A DNA stretch of 64,000 bases. Source: Biomphalaria glabrata (Eukaryota > Mollusca > Gastropoda > Planorbidae). The position numbers and the translations under genes were made by a program. The DNA lies in the NCBI RefSeq assembly GCF_947242115.1, contig NC_074712.1, positions 17,760,666-17,824,665 on the forward strand, in the 5' to 3' direction. Positions 25,060 to 37,200 of the stretch are shown piece after piece. Every line of letters starts with the position of its first letter. Position 1 is the stretch's first letter. The notes under the pieces are model-generated. The model had not been told where the DNA came from, made no database searches, and saw only the letters and a list, made by a program, of their open reading frames with translations.

Positions 25060-25870
25060 TATATTATATATCTAGGATATAATAATATTTTTTGAAGTAA
25101 TGTCTGTATTTGATAAGATAAGAATATATTTTATAGTTTAGAACTAAAAATATTATAGATCTAGATAATATACATAGTATGATATATAGACTATATTATA
25201 GTTACTGTAGTATGTAAAGTATATTACAAGAGATGATTACCAATTTGTAATTCCAATGATTCAATTAATTGAGACCTTGGTCTTATGCAATGACTATCAT
25301 GATCATCTCGAATCAATCAATGAATGTCCTAATATTAGTAGTTAGTATTAATGGTGATAGTTATAATTTATAAATTGATAAGTTTAGATTAGATCAATAC
25401 AATTATACTATAAAATTTACTAATAGGTCTAGTAATAGCAATAAGTGTTGAATAACTACTATATAGTAGTCATAGTGTACTAGTCTAGTTACATAACTAT
25501 ATACTTATACTTTACTATTATAGATTACTATAAGTATATATATACTAGTATATAATAGTCACAGTGCTAACCTTATTCGTAAAGGTGATATATATCTACT
25601 AATATATACGACAGCATATTATATACTATAAGACTATTAGTCTAATAAAAAAGACTAATTAGTATTAGACTTAGTTACACTTAGTAGTATTACTATTAGT
25701 TAAGTCACAATTAAGTGTATTAGCCTATTACCTATTACTATTAGTTAGGCTATATCATAATATGATTATATGATACTATATGATCTACTATTTTATTAAT
25801 GTACTCTATTACATGGTCACTGGTTCATCGATTTTAAATACTATCGGGGCTATATATATCTATAGAGTTG
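25060..25870. repeat. Cryptically simple TAG/CTA-rich tract
   Basis: About 800 bp made almost wholly of recombined words such as ACTATTAG, TATAGT and CTAGTA. There is no long exact repeat. It lies upstream of the PLBD start codon. A similar tract at 40230-40700 lies upstream of the ADPRM gene. Confidence 0.6.
25089..25124 (+). mobile_element. Minute LINE 3' tail
   Basis: TTTTTTGAAGTAATGTCTG followed by GATAAGATAAGAA matches the extreme 3' end of the LINE at 20588-21512. This is an extreme 5' truncation. Confidence 0.65.
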
Positions 25871-25988
25871 ATCTAGATCATATCTAATCAACGCTAATCT
25901 ATGGTAAAAGACAATTAAGCTCAGCATCTCAACTAAAATTTCCAATCGAATAAAATTAAGCATATCTAAACATTTACATCACATGATC

Positions 25989-25998
25989 GTCACGTGAC
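25989..25998. promoter_or_regulatory. CLEAR-type E-box palindrome GTCACGTGAC
   Basis: The ten-base palindrome equals the CLEAR consensus bound by TFEB/MiT factors at lysosomal genes. It lies 1.6 kb upstream of the PLBD start codon. It overlaps TGACGTAA, a CRE/ATF-like word. The neighbourhood (25980-26190) is GC-richer than its surroundings and could be the promoter if a 5' UTR intron exists. That last step is inference. Confidence 0.45.
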
Positions 25999-26451
25999 GT
26001 AAAGCGTCTATACTGTACGATTCCAAGCACCATATAGATTTAGAGTCGATTCCATTCGTTTTATTTAATTTATCTTGAGTGCTTTGTACAGAGGGTTCCC
26101 ATCTACCCCACAGACGTGACCTCCGTGTCGAAGGTGTCGCTACAGACCTGTCTCCATTCCAAGGGCGGAGTTGAATATGTAAAAGCAGGGCCGGCATCTA
26201 TATATTTTTTGTGTGGACAATAGCAACTATTATTATTATTATTAATTAATCAACATTTATTATACAAATGCATAGGAAACAAATCAAATGCATTCAGTCG
26301 TATGATACATGCCAACTATGTTAACCCTTCAATTCCTTCACATTTAAAAGCCCGTGAAAAGAGCCATGAATGAATGTGAGAGGTTTATGCTAAATGTAAT
26401 TTGAGGGACTCATGCCAGGTGCTTGGCCTAGTATTGGAGCAATCTTTCAAA

Positions 26452-26631
26452 CAGTGGCGTAGCTAGGGTGGTGGAGGAGGGGGAGAATTGAAAATCCCCC
26501 CGGGCCCCCACTTGAGTGGGCCCCCAAATGAGTGTTTTTTTACATTAAAAATTACGCAAAAATGCAGGGCCACCAAAGAGGTCAAGCCCCCCAGGCCCCC
26601 AAACGATGGAAAATTCCTAGCTACGCCCCTC
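26452..26631. mobile_element. hAT-type MITE, 180 bp, with exact 8-bp target-site duplication
   Basis: Ends CAGTGGCGTAGCTAGG and, inverted, GGGGCGTAGCTAGG. CTTTCAAA lies at 26444-26451 and 26632-26639. The interior is rich in CCCCC/GGGGG runs, a style found in many animal hAT MITEs. Confidence 0.85.
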
Positions 26632-27261
26632 CTTTCAAATCGGCCTGCATCTTCTACGTGTTTAGACCCATAGATCTAACGAACGGGCAGGATATTATCA
26701 CTATCTGTTCCTGTCATTATAAATATTGCCTTTTATAATATCTAAAATTCATAAAATAACAATTGAAATGTCCGCCTTCGTGTGCTCAAAATTTCATGAA
26801 AAAGTTGAGTACTATCTAGAGTCTATATTAATGTTTGCTTCAAATATTGAGTACATTGTAAATTGATTAAAAAAAAAAAAAAAAGACAACCTCTCCGTCC
26901 TAATTCCACTACGCTGTTAGTCACTGAAACAGTTGTTGCTTTTTTACCCGAATGATCGCTTTATGTTAGACTATTTAAATTTATTTTTTAAAGTCAAAGG
27001 ACTAACAATAGCAGAGCTCGTATGATATATGTTGATCAAAAGGGATTAAAATACCACAGGTGTTAGCAAAGTTGAAAACCGTAGTATTATATGCCTATGT
27101 CTTAGACAAAAGCGCATTCAGTCTAAAGATTATAAGCTTGAAAAATCATTAGGAGATTGCCTATGCCGTCAATGTTTACAATTAGGCCTTCATGCCTAAT
27201 TTATTCAACATTGCACAGATTGGGCGCGCAAACACAGATAGGCCTACATTCTGACATTCGA

Positions 27262-27420
27262 GAGGCCAAGTGCGCTTGAACTTGGCTTGGCTTGGCTACC
27301 TAGAAGGGGGCTCGAGGTTCGACACCCGACTCGGGCAGAGTTGTGTTTACCGAGCGCCTAAAGGCAGCACGGAAAACCAACTCCTAGATACCCCCTTCCC
27401 CCCCCCCCCTTAGCCTACAA
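27262..27420 (+). mobile_element. SINE family 2 copy
   Basis: GAGGCCAAGTGCGCTTGAAC, then GGGGGCTCGAGGTTCGACAC, CGAGCGCCTAAAGGCAGC and a CTCCTAGATACCCCC tail followed by a C run. B-box-like GGTTCGACAC. Confidence 0.75.
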
Positions 27421-27429
27421 TATTTCATA

Positions 27430-29150
27430 TCAATTAGGTTTACAGACGTTCTCCCAGAAGAGAACTCATATTTGTCCTACGCGTATCCAGCATGTTAATT
27501 AGACTTAAACTTTACTAACTAGGGAAGAAGAAACACGTAGTACTTTATACGAATTAGTCCAAGAAATCGGAATAAGAAATTTGCACAGAGACACAGTAAA
27601 TGTAGGTCTACATTGACTATAGACATAGAAACTCGATCGTAACATGCTTCTGACGCAGACCAATGCCACACCATGATCTTTAGCAATCATCAACACTTAA
27701 TTGTCGTCGTCTTCAAGAGTGCACTTCAGTTTTAGTATCGACTAACATTAGGCCTACTTGACAATGTCACACCACGAGTCTCTTATCTCTTTACTAGATC
27801 TATATTAATCCAGTGACAAGATGTACGTGCTTCAGTCTATACATTGATAGTTAGTTGTATCAATTAGTTTGGGTCCAAATTAATCAAATCAATTACAATT
27901 TGTATAAGCTTTGCGTTTTTTAAATAGGTAGGCTATTTTCTAAATGTTTTTTTTCTCTTTTTCCATGGATAGAATCTCTTTTAGATGACAGGCCCGTCCA
28001 TTCTTTTATTATTTCTCCAATACCCATTCTCGGATCAAGTTGAAACTTTAATAAAATTATTCATTGTACCTAAAAAAAAAAAATGAATCAAAACAACAAT
28101 TAGTCAATAAATTTAACATTATTGAGAGATATAGGCCTAGTTGTAAAAAGAGGAGTTATTCCCCTTAGATACACCTTTGCACCCTCCCACACAAATACAT
28201 ACATACTACATACACCTATGTAACCCGATGTTCAGCGTTTGGTAGGTTAGATAGAAATATAGCATATTGCCTAACTTTATTTACAATTAAAACGAAGCAC
28301 ATGGACAAATAAAACCCTGCAATGGCCTGCACCCAAATCATAACAGTGCCGGATACTATGATTAGTGCTAAATAACAATGAATAACTGATACACGTAGAC
28401 GCAAAACAACCCAATGGTGGATTATGGCACGCGATTAATAAAACACCAATTTATCCATTCATGCGAAAACAAGGTTCCACTACTCAATACCAACAAGACT
28501 TTGTGCACCACAAATAGAAAAAGAAAGGGAAGAAAAAATAAAAGGCTAAAAACTTTAAACAAGTAACATAAAAATATGAATTAAGCAAATATTCTTTCTA
28601 CAACGTAGTGGGTCATCAATCCCACACTATGTAAATTATCATCATTCCACGACTTTTGTATCAAATTTAACATGTATATGAACGTCAGCTTGGCGGCATG
28701 ACCATTCTTAGACCTTTGTAGATAGGCCCAATTCCATCCGGTTGATTTTGTTTGTTTTCCCTTTCGAGGTTTTTACCACATTTAGAACATAATTTATCTG
28801 AGTTAACATCAACATGTAAGACTTCTGTCTAAGGGCATTGTGTGTTTCTTGATTGCTAGAAATTCTTGTTCCCTAAACATTTTTACTTGTCTTTGTGACA
28901 TTTCATATTGTTGTCCAATCTTTATAACCTTGCTAGGTCTTAAACAAAGTTATCAACACTTTCTCCTTCTACCCTGCTTTCTCCGATGTGCTCTAAATCT
29001 AGACACTCTTTTATTCTGTCTTGGCCTTATGTAGTCTTCTATTTTCTTTAATAGCTATTGCGGATTTCCCTTTTCACTATCATAATATTTAGAGTTTTGT
29101 CTTTGTTGACCTATCCACATTCCCAGCCGTCCGGCTTTATGTTTACTATC
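27430..29150. other. Intergenic, no gene seen
   Basis: It contains a repeat shared with several sites (ACCCATTCTCGGATCAAGTT, 28021-28110). Short reading frames have no recognisable product. Confidence 0.4.
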
Positions 29151-29351
29151 TACACCAGCTAATGGTCCTGGCTATGAAACTAGTCTAGTGGCAGTGAAAC
29201 AAAAGCTCACCTGCTATTCAGTTCAATTCAAGGCTATTGAGATCTTAAAAACATTCCAATTCAAAATTGCTTACTCGAAATAAAAAGACGCCATTATTAG
29301 ATTAACAAAAACCTTTGTCTGGACAGCTTTTTAAGTTTTACTCTGACACCA

Positions 29352-29701
29352 TGTAGAATATTTGTGTAACATAAAATAACAAACTAGTGTTGATGGGAAG
29401 ACATTAAGAACTCCATTTATTACACAACCACAAGCGAAGTTGCACTGACGCGCCAGTATCCAAAAGTAGATAAACACCAATATGTTACAACTATAGATGT
29501 CATGTGGCCTACAAGGAGGATCCTGGAATGTTGTGTGTAGAATAAATTCCCACCCTAACCTGACATACCTCCCAAAGCTCCATTACTTTATGGCTATAGT
29601 TAGAGATGCAAATTATAATAAATTATATACTTTAGGAGTCATGCATTCAATTAGAAAGAATACGCTTATCTAAGTGAATTAGTGTGTCAAGGTCTATAAC
29701 A
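29352..29701 (-). mobile_element. LTR of a Gypsy/Ty3-type (probably Mag-like) retrotransposon, fossil
   Basis: Read on -, the 350-bp LTR starts TGTTATAGACCTTG and ends AAATATTCTACA. It is followed by TGGTGTCAGAGTAAAAC, a primer-binding-site style known from Mag-lineage Gypsy elements. About 150-190 bp of internal leader may follow down to about 29160. There is no gag or pol and no second LTR, so the element is broken. A second LTR of the same family is at 53800-53920. Confidence 0.6.
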
Positions 29702-31540
29702 CCTGAAAATGACTAATTTAATTTTTTATTGAGTTATTATCTAATTAAGAGTATTCAACCTAATATAATTTCATGAACTGCAAACACTTTGAAGAATAAA
29801 GTTAAAGGTTTGAGTAACTAGTTCCAGTAAGGTTTCCTAGCAGTACATGCCCTTGCAGGCCGAGCAGTCAAGCCAGGATAGAGAGATAGTGAGGGCACAA
29901 ATATAAAGGTTTTACTATACAGTTGTGAAGACAGTTGTGAAATAAGACAGCTGTGAAGTAAGACCTCAATGTAGGCCTTTTTCTTCTCTCACTGTCTACT
30001 AAAATGCAGTGTGTAATAAAAAAAAGTTAAAAAATAATAAAACAAAATTCTTTTATTGTTTAATTTTATTAAGAAAAATGTATTTTACTAGCATTTTTTG
30101 GCAAATTACTTGCATTTATTTATATTACACAATGCAATAGTAGGCCTATATGTATGCACATAACAGTGTTTCCCAAACTATTTCTATAATTGAACACTTC
30201 CCACATTCTGAGTATTTAGTGGAACTCTTTGCTTACTTCTTAGAGAGATTAATTCTCATGGTGGCTTACTAGTTCATTATTCCAGTAGTTCAGGGAACAC
30301 CTATTCAGGCCTCATGGAACACTAGGGTTCCATGGAACACAGTTTGAGAAACACTGCTCTACAACATATTAGCAAAAATCAACAACTTTTACTATTCAAC
30401 CATATTCTGGCTCCCCCTGAAGGCCATGTCATTTAAAATAAATAGCAAATGTATTGAATAAAAACTACTTACAAAACAATTGTATTCACACTTCAAGTAT
30501 ATTTTATTCTGTCTATATCAAGCTATATACTTGAAGTTTAGATTTATTTTACATACAGTACAATGTTAGGTGTAATAAGAATGCTGGGAAAAATGTTTAA
30601 AATGTTTTCTTTGAAGTAATTGGTACATTTGTTGTTTTTTTTGCTAATTTAATGTAATTTTGTTTGTAATTGTGAACTTTTTATATTTTTAATTCTTTTT
30701 TTCTAACATTTCATTCTGAGAGAACAAGACTGAGTTTAATGCTTAGTGACGAGTGAAACTTGAATTATTGTTTCAGATTTGAAATACAACATATCATTCA
30801 ATATGTGCTAATGAAGTAGAACTACAGAGATAAATTTATTATGTTTAACTTTAAACTAACATTGTGAAAAAAAAAGTCATTGAAGAACCACTGAGTCTTT
30901 CATTGGCAACATGTACAGACAACTCTTGGTCATTCTCTCTTAGCTTGATTTAAAATATATATAGGTCTAAATACAAAAAAAACAACAACAACAAGAACAA
31001 AACTTTTAATGTTGCATGCAACAAGCTGGCAAACAAAAAAGAAGATAAACATCCATCACACACTCTTATGAAAGCCCTGGCAAATGAAAGGTTAACAAAC
31101 TATGTACAACCAACTGATTTATAGGTCAGTGATCCAAAACACAGCAATTTTTTTTTATTTTTCTAAATGTACATCTTTGTTATTTTGTACTTTCAGATTG
31201 ATACAAATTAAAATGCCAAGATCAGTTACAAAAGTAAGAAAAAAAAACAAACTTAATGTCAATATAATTACATTTGAGTTTTCTTGTTCAATACATTTTG
31301 TGTCATTGATAAAAACATAAAGATCTTCCCACAAAGAGATAAAACATTTAGAGAGAGAAATTATAACCGTTAAAATGCAAAAGGGATCAGGTTTTTATTT
31401 CATTTTCTGCGTAACAAACCTTTGATTTGTTTAGTATACCACTCAACACAACATGCTCAACTTCCAAAAGTATGGGTGTGTCATCAAGGTTCCTTGGATA
31501 TTTTGTTTTATGGGACATGACAGCATAGTGTAAAAGTAAT
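29702..31540. other. Intergenic, no gene seen apart from one MITE
   Basis: AT-rich, with A runs and a short CAA repeat near 30985. The MITE at 30164-30356 is listed separately. Confidence 0.4.
30164..30356. mobile_element. hAT-type MITE, 193 bp
   Basis: Ends CAGTGTTTCCCAAACTATTT and, inverted, CAGTGTTTCTCAAACTGTG. Flanks TGCACATAA and CTCTACAA match only in part, so it is an older insertion than the other hAT copies. Confidence 0.7.
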
Positions 31541-31546
31541 TAGCTT

Positions 31547-31730
31547 CTAAAGTAATGGTTCAAATCCTGGTGAAGGCTGAGTTCCCCAAGGTCTAATTAA
31601 TATAAAAAAACATGTGTTTGGGTTAGATTATTGAATGTTGTGCTGGCCACTTGATGACTATTGGACATAGAAACAAGTGAACTTAAATAGTTTATCATGG
31701 GGACCACTTGGTCTTGAGGGGGAAACCTTT
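31547..31730 (+). mobile_element. SINE family 1 copy, decayed
   Basis: GGTTCAAATCCTGGTGAAGG (B-box side), then GTTGTGCTGGCCACTTGATG and TATCATGGGGACCA, an eroded version of the family 1 body. Confidence 0.5.
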
Positions 31731-31789
31731 TTTTAAATTGCTTTTGTCTGGTAATGTTATTGCATGCTCAGTGCACTCTAGTCTGTATT

Positions 31790-31925
31790 TTGTAGACATG
31801 GGAAGGAGTTATGTAGGATAAGTTTGCCATGCTGCTTTTAAGAACTCAGCAGTTTGGATTCAAACTTGAGCCTCATAGAAAGGTGGCCAAGCAGTGCATG
31901 TCACTCAGCCACACATCCGAATTTA
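31790..31925 (-). mobile_element. SINE family 2 copy, decayed
   Basis: GGATTCAAACTTGAGCC and GGTGGCCAAGCAGTGC, with CATGCTGCTTTTAAGAAC, the inverted body of family 2. Confidence 0.5.
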
Positions 31926-32095
31926 ACAAAACAATGAACAACTGCCTTTACTTTTTCCTAACTAATGTCAGGTACCCATAAGAGCTAGGTGGACTCAGAG
32001 TTGCCATAAAGATCCTGCAATTAAAAATCAAAGCCTTCATCAGGATTTGGAAACCAAACGCTTTACCACTCAGCCACAGTTCCTCCTTAACAAAG
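31926..32095 (-). mobile_element. SINE family 1 copy
   Basis: CAACTGCCTTTACTTTTTCC, ACTAATGTCAGGTACCCATA, TTCATCAGGATTTGG and ACGCTTTACCACTCAGCCAC (inverted tRNA-like head). Confidence 0.7.
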
Positions 32096-32439
32096 CATTA
32101 CGTACTTTGTTTCAGCCCAGCTTGATGTTATATAATTACCTTGTATGTTTAGCTTTGCTGAACTAATAGATGGTACCGTAGTCGAAGAAAATCTCTACCA
32201 GTAGTGAATTTGACTTCTAAAGGTCACAGTATTTATGAATGATAAGAAATGTTGAGCTAATCACAGTTAAAGCAATCTTTACATTTTAATTCAACAATAT
32301 GAACATGTGGAGAATGAGACACATTGTCACATTGACTAGAACATTATGTGTTGATGGAATGGGGCTGAAAGGTGTAGCCTTTGGCTTACAAACTGAGTGG
32401 TTTGAGTAAAAATTTAGCTGATGACACAGATTTTGATCT

Positions 32440-32560
32440 TTGGGATGCCCCTGAGTGAACCAGAGCCTCTAATGGGTACCTGACATATGTTGGGGAAGAA
32501 AAGGCATTGGGTCAATGTGCTGGCCACATGACACTCTCTTTTTATCATCTGCAAGGTATG
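32440..32560 (+). mobile_element. SINE family 1 copy, fragment
   Basis: CTAATGGGTACCTGACATAT, GGGGAAGAAAAGGCATTGGG and GTGCTGGCCACATGACAC. Confidence 0.65.
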
Positions 32561-34170
32561 CAATATGTACCTCTATTAATAATTTGTATGCATTAAGAGA
32601 CAGTCAAGATAGAGTTAGTGAACGAATGGAAACTTTTCTTACTCAGCAATCAAAAGATGGGACAATATTGAATTAATGGAAGCACAATTCTATGTCGGTT
32701 AAAAGAAGAAAACATTACATAAAAACAAAAGGGAGATAAATGATGAGAAGAACAATAGTTGCTTTGCTTTAATATCTGTGGTCTTTTCGACATTGTTACT
32801 GCCTTTCTTGCTTGTTACTGCAGACATTTAAATTTGCTAAAAGTGTTTTTAGTTGGCAGTGAACAGTAAATGTCATGGATTTATTAATCAATTCACTACA
32901 ACAAAGAATTTTTCAATGAATTGGGTAAAACATGATTAAGAAATGTAAATGAAAAAAAACTTCTAGATACCCCTTTGAAATAAATAAAATGAATAACAAA
33001 AAGATTAAAATTATTAGATGTTTGCAAGGAATAACAAAACAACTTCATAAGTAAAACACAAAACAGGACAACATCAGCATGATAAGTATGAAGAACAAAG
33101 AGAGTTAGTTTTATACAAATTAATGACAAACACAAGGTTGAAATGTTTTTATCTTTTTAAAAAAAATGGATTGTATCTTAATTTTCTTATTGTGTTATGA
33201 ATGAATTTTTTTTTTTTGATAATGATCATGCAAACAAATTGTAACAGATGTCGATCATGTGAAACATTCAGTCAGTACATAAATGTTGCTATAAAAAATA
33301 CTTTAACTGTTTTGTCTAAACTAATAATTAATTAATTGTAGTCAAAATGAATTTCCATTTGATTTGACCAATAAAATTATCTAATCTTATCTTATAGTAT
33401 CTTTGAAAGAAAACAAAAATAAACAGAAGGCTACTAGAATGAAGTTTCTCCATCCCTCAAAATTTCTTGTATAGAAAAAAAATAAAAAATTAAAAAAGAA
33501 AAAATATAAATCAGAACTTGTCAACATGTTTATCTGAATGTTTTCAAGAGGGTTATAAACTAATTTTTTTTTTTTATTTAATTGATAAATTTTATTATTC
33601 CTTTGGATAGCTCACATTTTTTAAATCTTTATTCTCATTCATATTTTGTATAGCAATTCTGTATGATTGGTTTGCTCTTTTAATCTTCTTTTCGGTTGAT
33701 TAAATGTATCAGAGAAAATGTTTCTGTTCTACTCCACTAACACAGCTAAACTCAAGTTTAGTCTAAATAAAAGAGTTTTCATCAGACTCTTCATTTGAGC
33801 CTCTCAGATTGATAGTTCAGCAGTTTATAACACTGAGCCCTAAGAACTACAACCAAAAATATTATAAAGATTTATAATAATAATTTAATTTAAATAGCGC
33901 TGTTAACAAACATAATGTTGAAGGTGCTATGAGAACATAACAGATATCAACATGAGAGTGAAACTGCACCCAACAGAAATAAGTTTTTAACAGGTAGGTC
34001 TTATAACAAGACTTGCATTTAAATATATTGATTCAATGTACAACTCATAACAAAGAAGTAAAAATAGAAAACTAGAACACTTATATGGTAATAATCCTTA
34101 GTAACAAACATAACAGGGAAAATAAATAAAAAACAATTAACTCACTGCTACATTTCTTAGTTGCCTGTTT
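32561..34170. other. Intergenic, no gene seen
   Basis: AT-rich. 33880-34020 holds a phrase (AACATGAGAGTGAAACTGCA) that looks like a dispersed repeat, family unknown. Confidence 0.4.
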
Positions 34171-34173
34171 CAT

Positions 34174-34179
34174 TTTATT
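34174..34179 (-). terminator. Possible poly(A) signal of the ADPRM gene
   Basis: AATAAA on the - strand, about 80 bases after the stop codon. Confidence 0.5.
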
Positions 34180-34260
34180 TAAACAAAAAAAGTTAAAAAC
34201 TGCTCTGGATGACCTGATACAATAAGTCAAAAATCAAATCAAAACATAAAGAATAGAATG

Positions 34261-37200
34261 TTAAATAGGAAAACGAAGGCGTATGTTAAAACTTGGGACT
34301 CGCCCCACTCCAGTCACAGTTAATCTTTCATCCCATAGTCTGGCAGTAGCGTAGGCATTTCCTCCTGGGCGTGTCTCTATCACACCTTGAAATGTGATGT
34401 GCTGAATGCCATGCTCATCGAGGAAATCCCAACCCGCATGTTCATGGCCTGCAAAGACTCCTATGACACAGGGATATTGCCGAATAATGTTCATGATTTC
34501 ATCATAGTTCCAAGCCAGACAAATGGCATAATCCCTGTCTTCACACTGGATAGCAATATGAGCTAGTCAAGAGAGATGGAAATCTTTGTAAAGATCATTC
34601 AAAGCATAAGAAACTTATGAACGCATATTTTAATTATAATAATTAAGCCTAGTTTTCTTATGCTTTAGATCAGTGATGCCCAAAATACGGCCCGCGGGCC
34701 GGATACGTTGTTCCAACCGGCCCGCCGAAATGTCGGCACAAACTGTAGAAAATCACCCTTCAAAAAAAAAAGAAGGTTGAAAAATGTAACTTCACCTATG
34801 TTGGGACGTCAATTTTTCTCAGGCGGATTTTTAACAACATTTAACATTTGTACGTTCATGAAATGGGACTCTGAATGTAGAATTTACCAGGAAAAGTGAA
34901 GGATCTTTACTTTTTTTGTGTGAAACATGATAATAAAGGAGTGTATTTGATTTGTAAAGAAAGTGTGGCAGTTTTAAAAACAAACACCATATAAACGGCA
35001 TTATAAAACAAATATGACAGCATTCTTGATTTGAGCTGCAAATAAAATATAGTTAAACTACACCTAGAGATTGGAGGATTGATGGGAATATTCTCCTAAA
35101 AGAGACAAGAAAATGAATCGGTGGTAAAGCTAGCTACAATGCTGCTCACATTTTAAGTAGAGAAATGAAACCTTTTTCCTACGCTTCAAAAGAAGATTAA
35201 CTTAAAATATCCCATTAATTAATGTAGTTACTAGATGCACAAGTTTCTATTCTAATCAAATAGTTTCAGGTCAATTTCATTTTGATTTTGTATCTTTTCA
35301 TGTGGCCCGCGAAACGAGTGTCGGAAATTAAAAATGGCTCGCAGGTCGAATTAGGCTGGGCATCACTGCTTTAGATCATGATGAAGTTTACTACTGAACA
35401 TGTCAGATATTCCCAGGAAGTGAGTTTGTAAAGACAAACTCTTACACCATGTAAAAAGTTTCCAGAAGGGAAGAAAAGTATTTTAAAATAAGACCATGAC
35501 ATCTGCCTTGGAGACCAAAGTGTTATTTTCTGTCCAAGGGCATAAGATGGAATGATGCTTTGAATCCCAAAGTAGCAATCAACAACTCAGAGGTTAGCAT
35601 AAGTAGATAACAAATTAGTTTTCATAGTTGTATAAAAAGTCCTCAATATTCCTTAATCTTCACACTTGAAAACTAGGACCTTTCTAAGTTAAAAAAAAGT
35701 TATATAATCCTGGATAGATTGTTGGTATTAGTATTAGTCTATCCTGGCTCTCTTAATGAATTCTATATAAAACTCACTCTATCTGTCTGTCTGGTAAAAA
35801 CCATCCCACATCCAATCTCATAATTGACTGAAATTTTGCACAATTATTTCTTTTATCTGACAACACTAGAATCAATAAAAAAAATTTAACCAATTAGTTG
35901 GTAATTACTGGTAATTAATTATTTTGTTTGGTATCTTGAACAAGGAAAAGAAATTGTACTTGACAGATGTGGTGGTATAAGTTGAATCAGTCCGCTTGAG
36001 GACTTTTGAGACCTGAGTATACATTTTTAAAAATGTTTTTTAAAAAAACATCATTTAAATATTCACAAAGGTACCCCCTTCTTCTCTCCCCCTTTCACAA
36101 CTGGTCCAGACAAGTGATAGGATTACAGCGCATTGAGAAAGCTAAATGCTAAACAAAAACAATTGTAAAATATTTCTAAGTGCACAGATTTATTACGTCT
36201 AGGTCAATCATACATTTAATTACATGACTGATCCAAACTCATTGATACAATTACACTTAATATTAGCTGTTTTTTACAAAAAGAATTTTGTATGTTTTTC
36301 TTATTTAAATATTTAAATCAATTACATATTATATTGTTGTTTTATTAAAAGAGAGGGAGAAATGTGCTTAAACATTTTAAAATAATATATCACATAGTTG
36401 GTTGACTGGTTTCTTTCCTATAAGTAGCTACCTAATGTAATGGTTGGGCGTCTGTAATCACCAGACTTGCAGCATTTTCACCCTTCTTATGCCATCTGCA
36501 GCTGTGTATCAAGGATTGGCTTCTTTAGTCACATGAGAAGTTGCAAAAAGAAAAGATTGTCTCTCGAGACATATATAATGTAATGGTAATGCTTCCCCTT
36601 TCAGACCTCATGATCTATGGGGGAAGATGATGTAAAGCTCATCTGTTTTTAAGACCAACAGTTAACAAGGGTTAGGGTTAGGTTAATTTTGTATGTAATG
36701 TGGTGTACTGCTGGGGACAACAAATTAACAAATTAAGCTAATCAATTCATTCCTAAATTTAATAAAAAACAAAATAAAAAAAAAGGCAAATTAAGCTTTT
36801 TTTTACACATAAATTTATAGTAGAAGAAGAATGCAGTAGGCTTTAAAACTCTGGCCAGAGTTAACTATGTGAACCAAAAAACCACACTTACTTATAATGA
36901 TCACATTCTCCTCTTTAGATTGAGCCTTCTGTAAGACCTGAGACAGCCACAGTAATTGCCTCTCACTCACTCCTCCATTGTAAGCTGCCCATCGTTTGCT
37001 CAGCCCATCAAGCCCACTCACATCGTTTATGTCTTCATTCTTATTGTTTTGCTGGAACCACAACTGAGCAGTCTTGTAGTTCTCATCCTCTGGATTGTCC
37101 CGGTACCCAAGCAAACTCACTTCATAGGTGTCTAGAGCTACTATTCTAAGCTTAGGGTGTGGAAGAAATGTGTAGTACAAATTACTCTTGCTGGTTTCAA

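Noticed and set aside
36660-36690. GGGTTAGGGTTAGG resembling telomere repeats
   Set aside because: Only about two and a half units, at the edge of a SINE fragment; chance or SINE variant, no terminal context.
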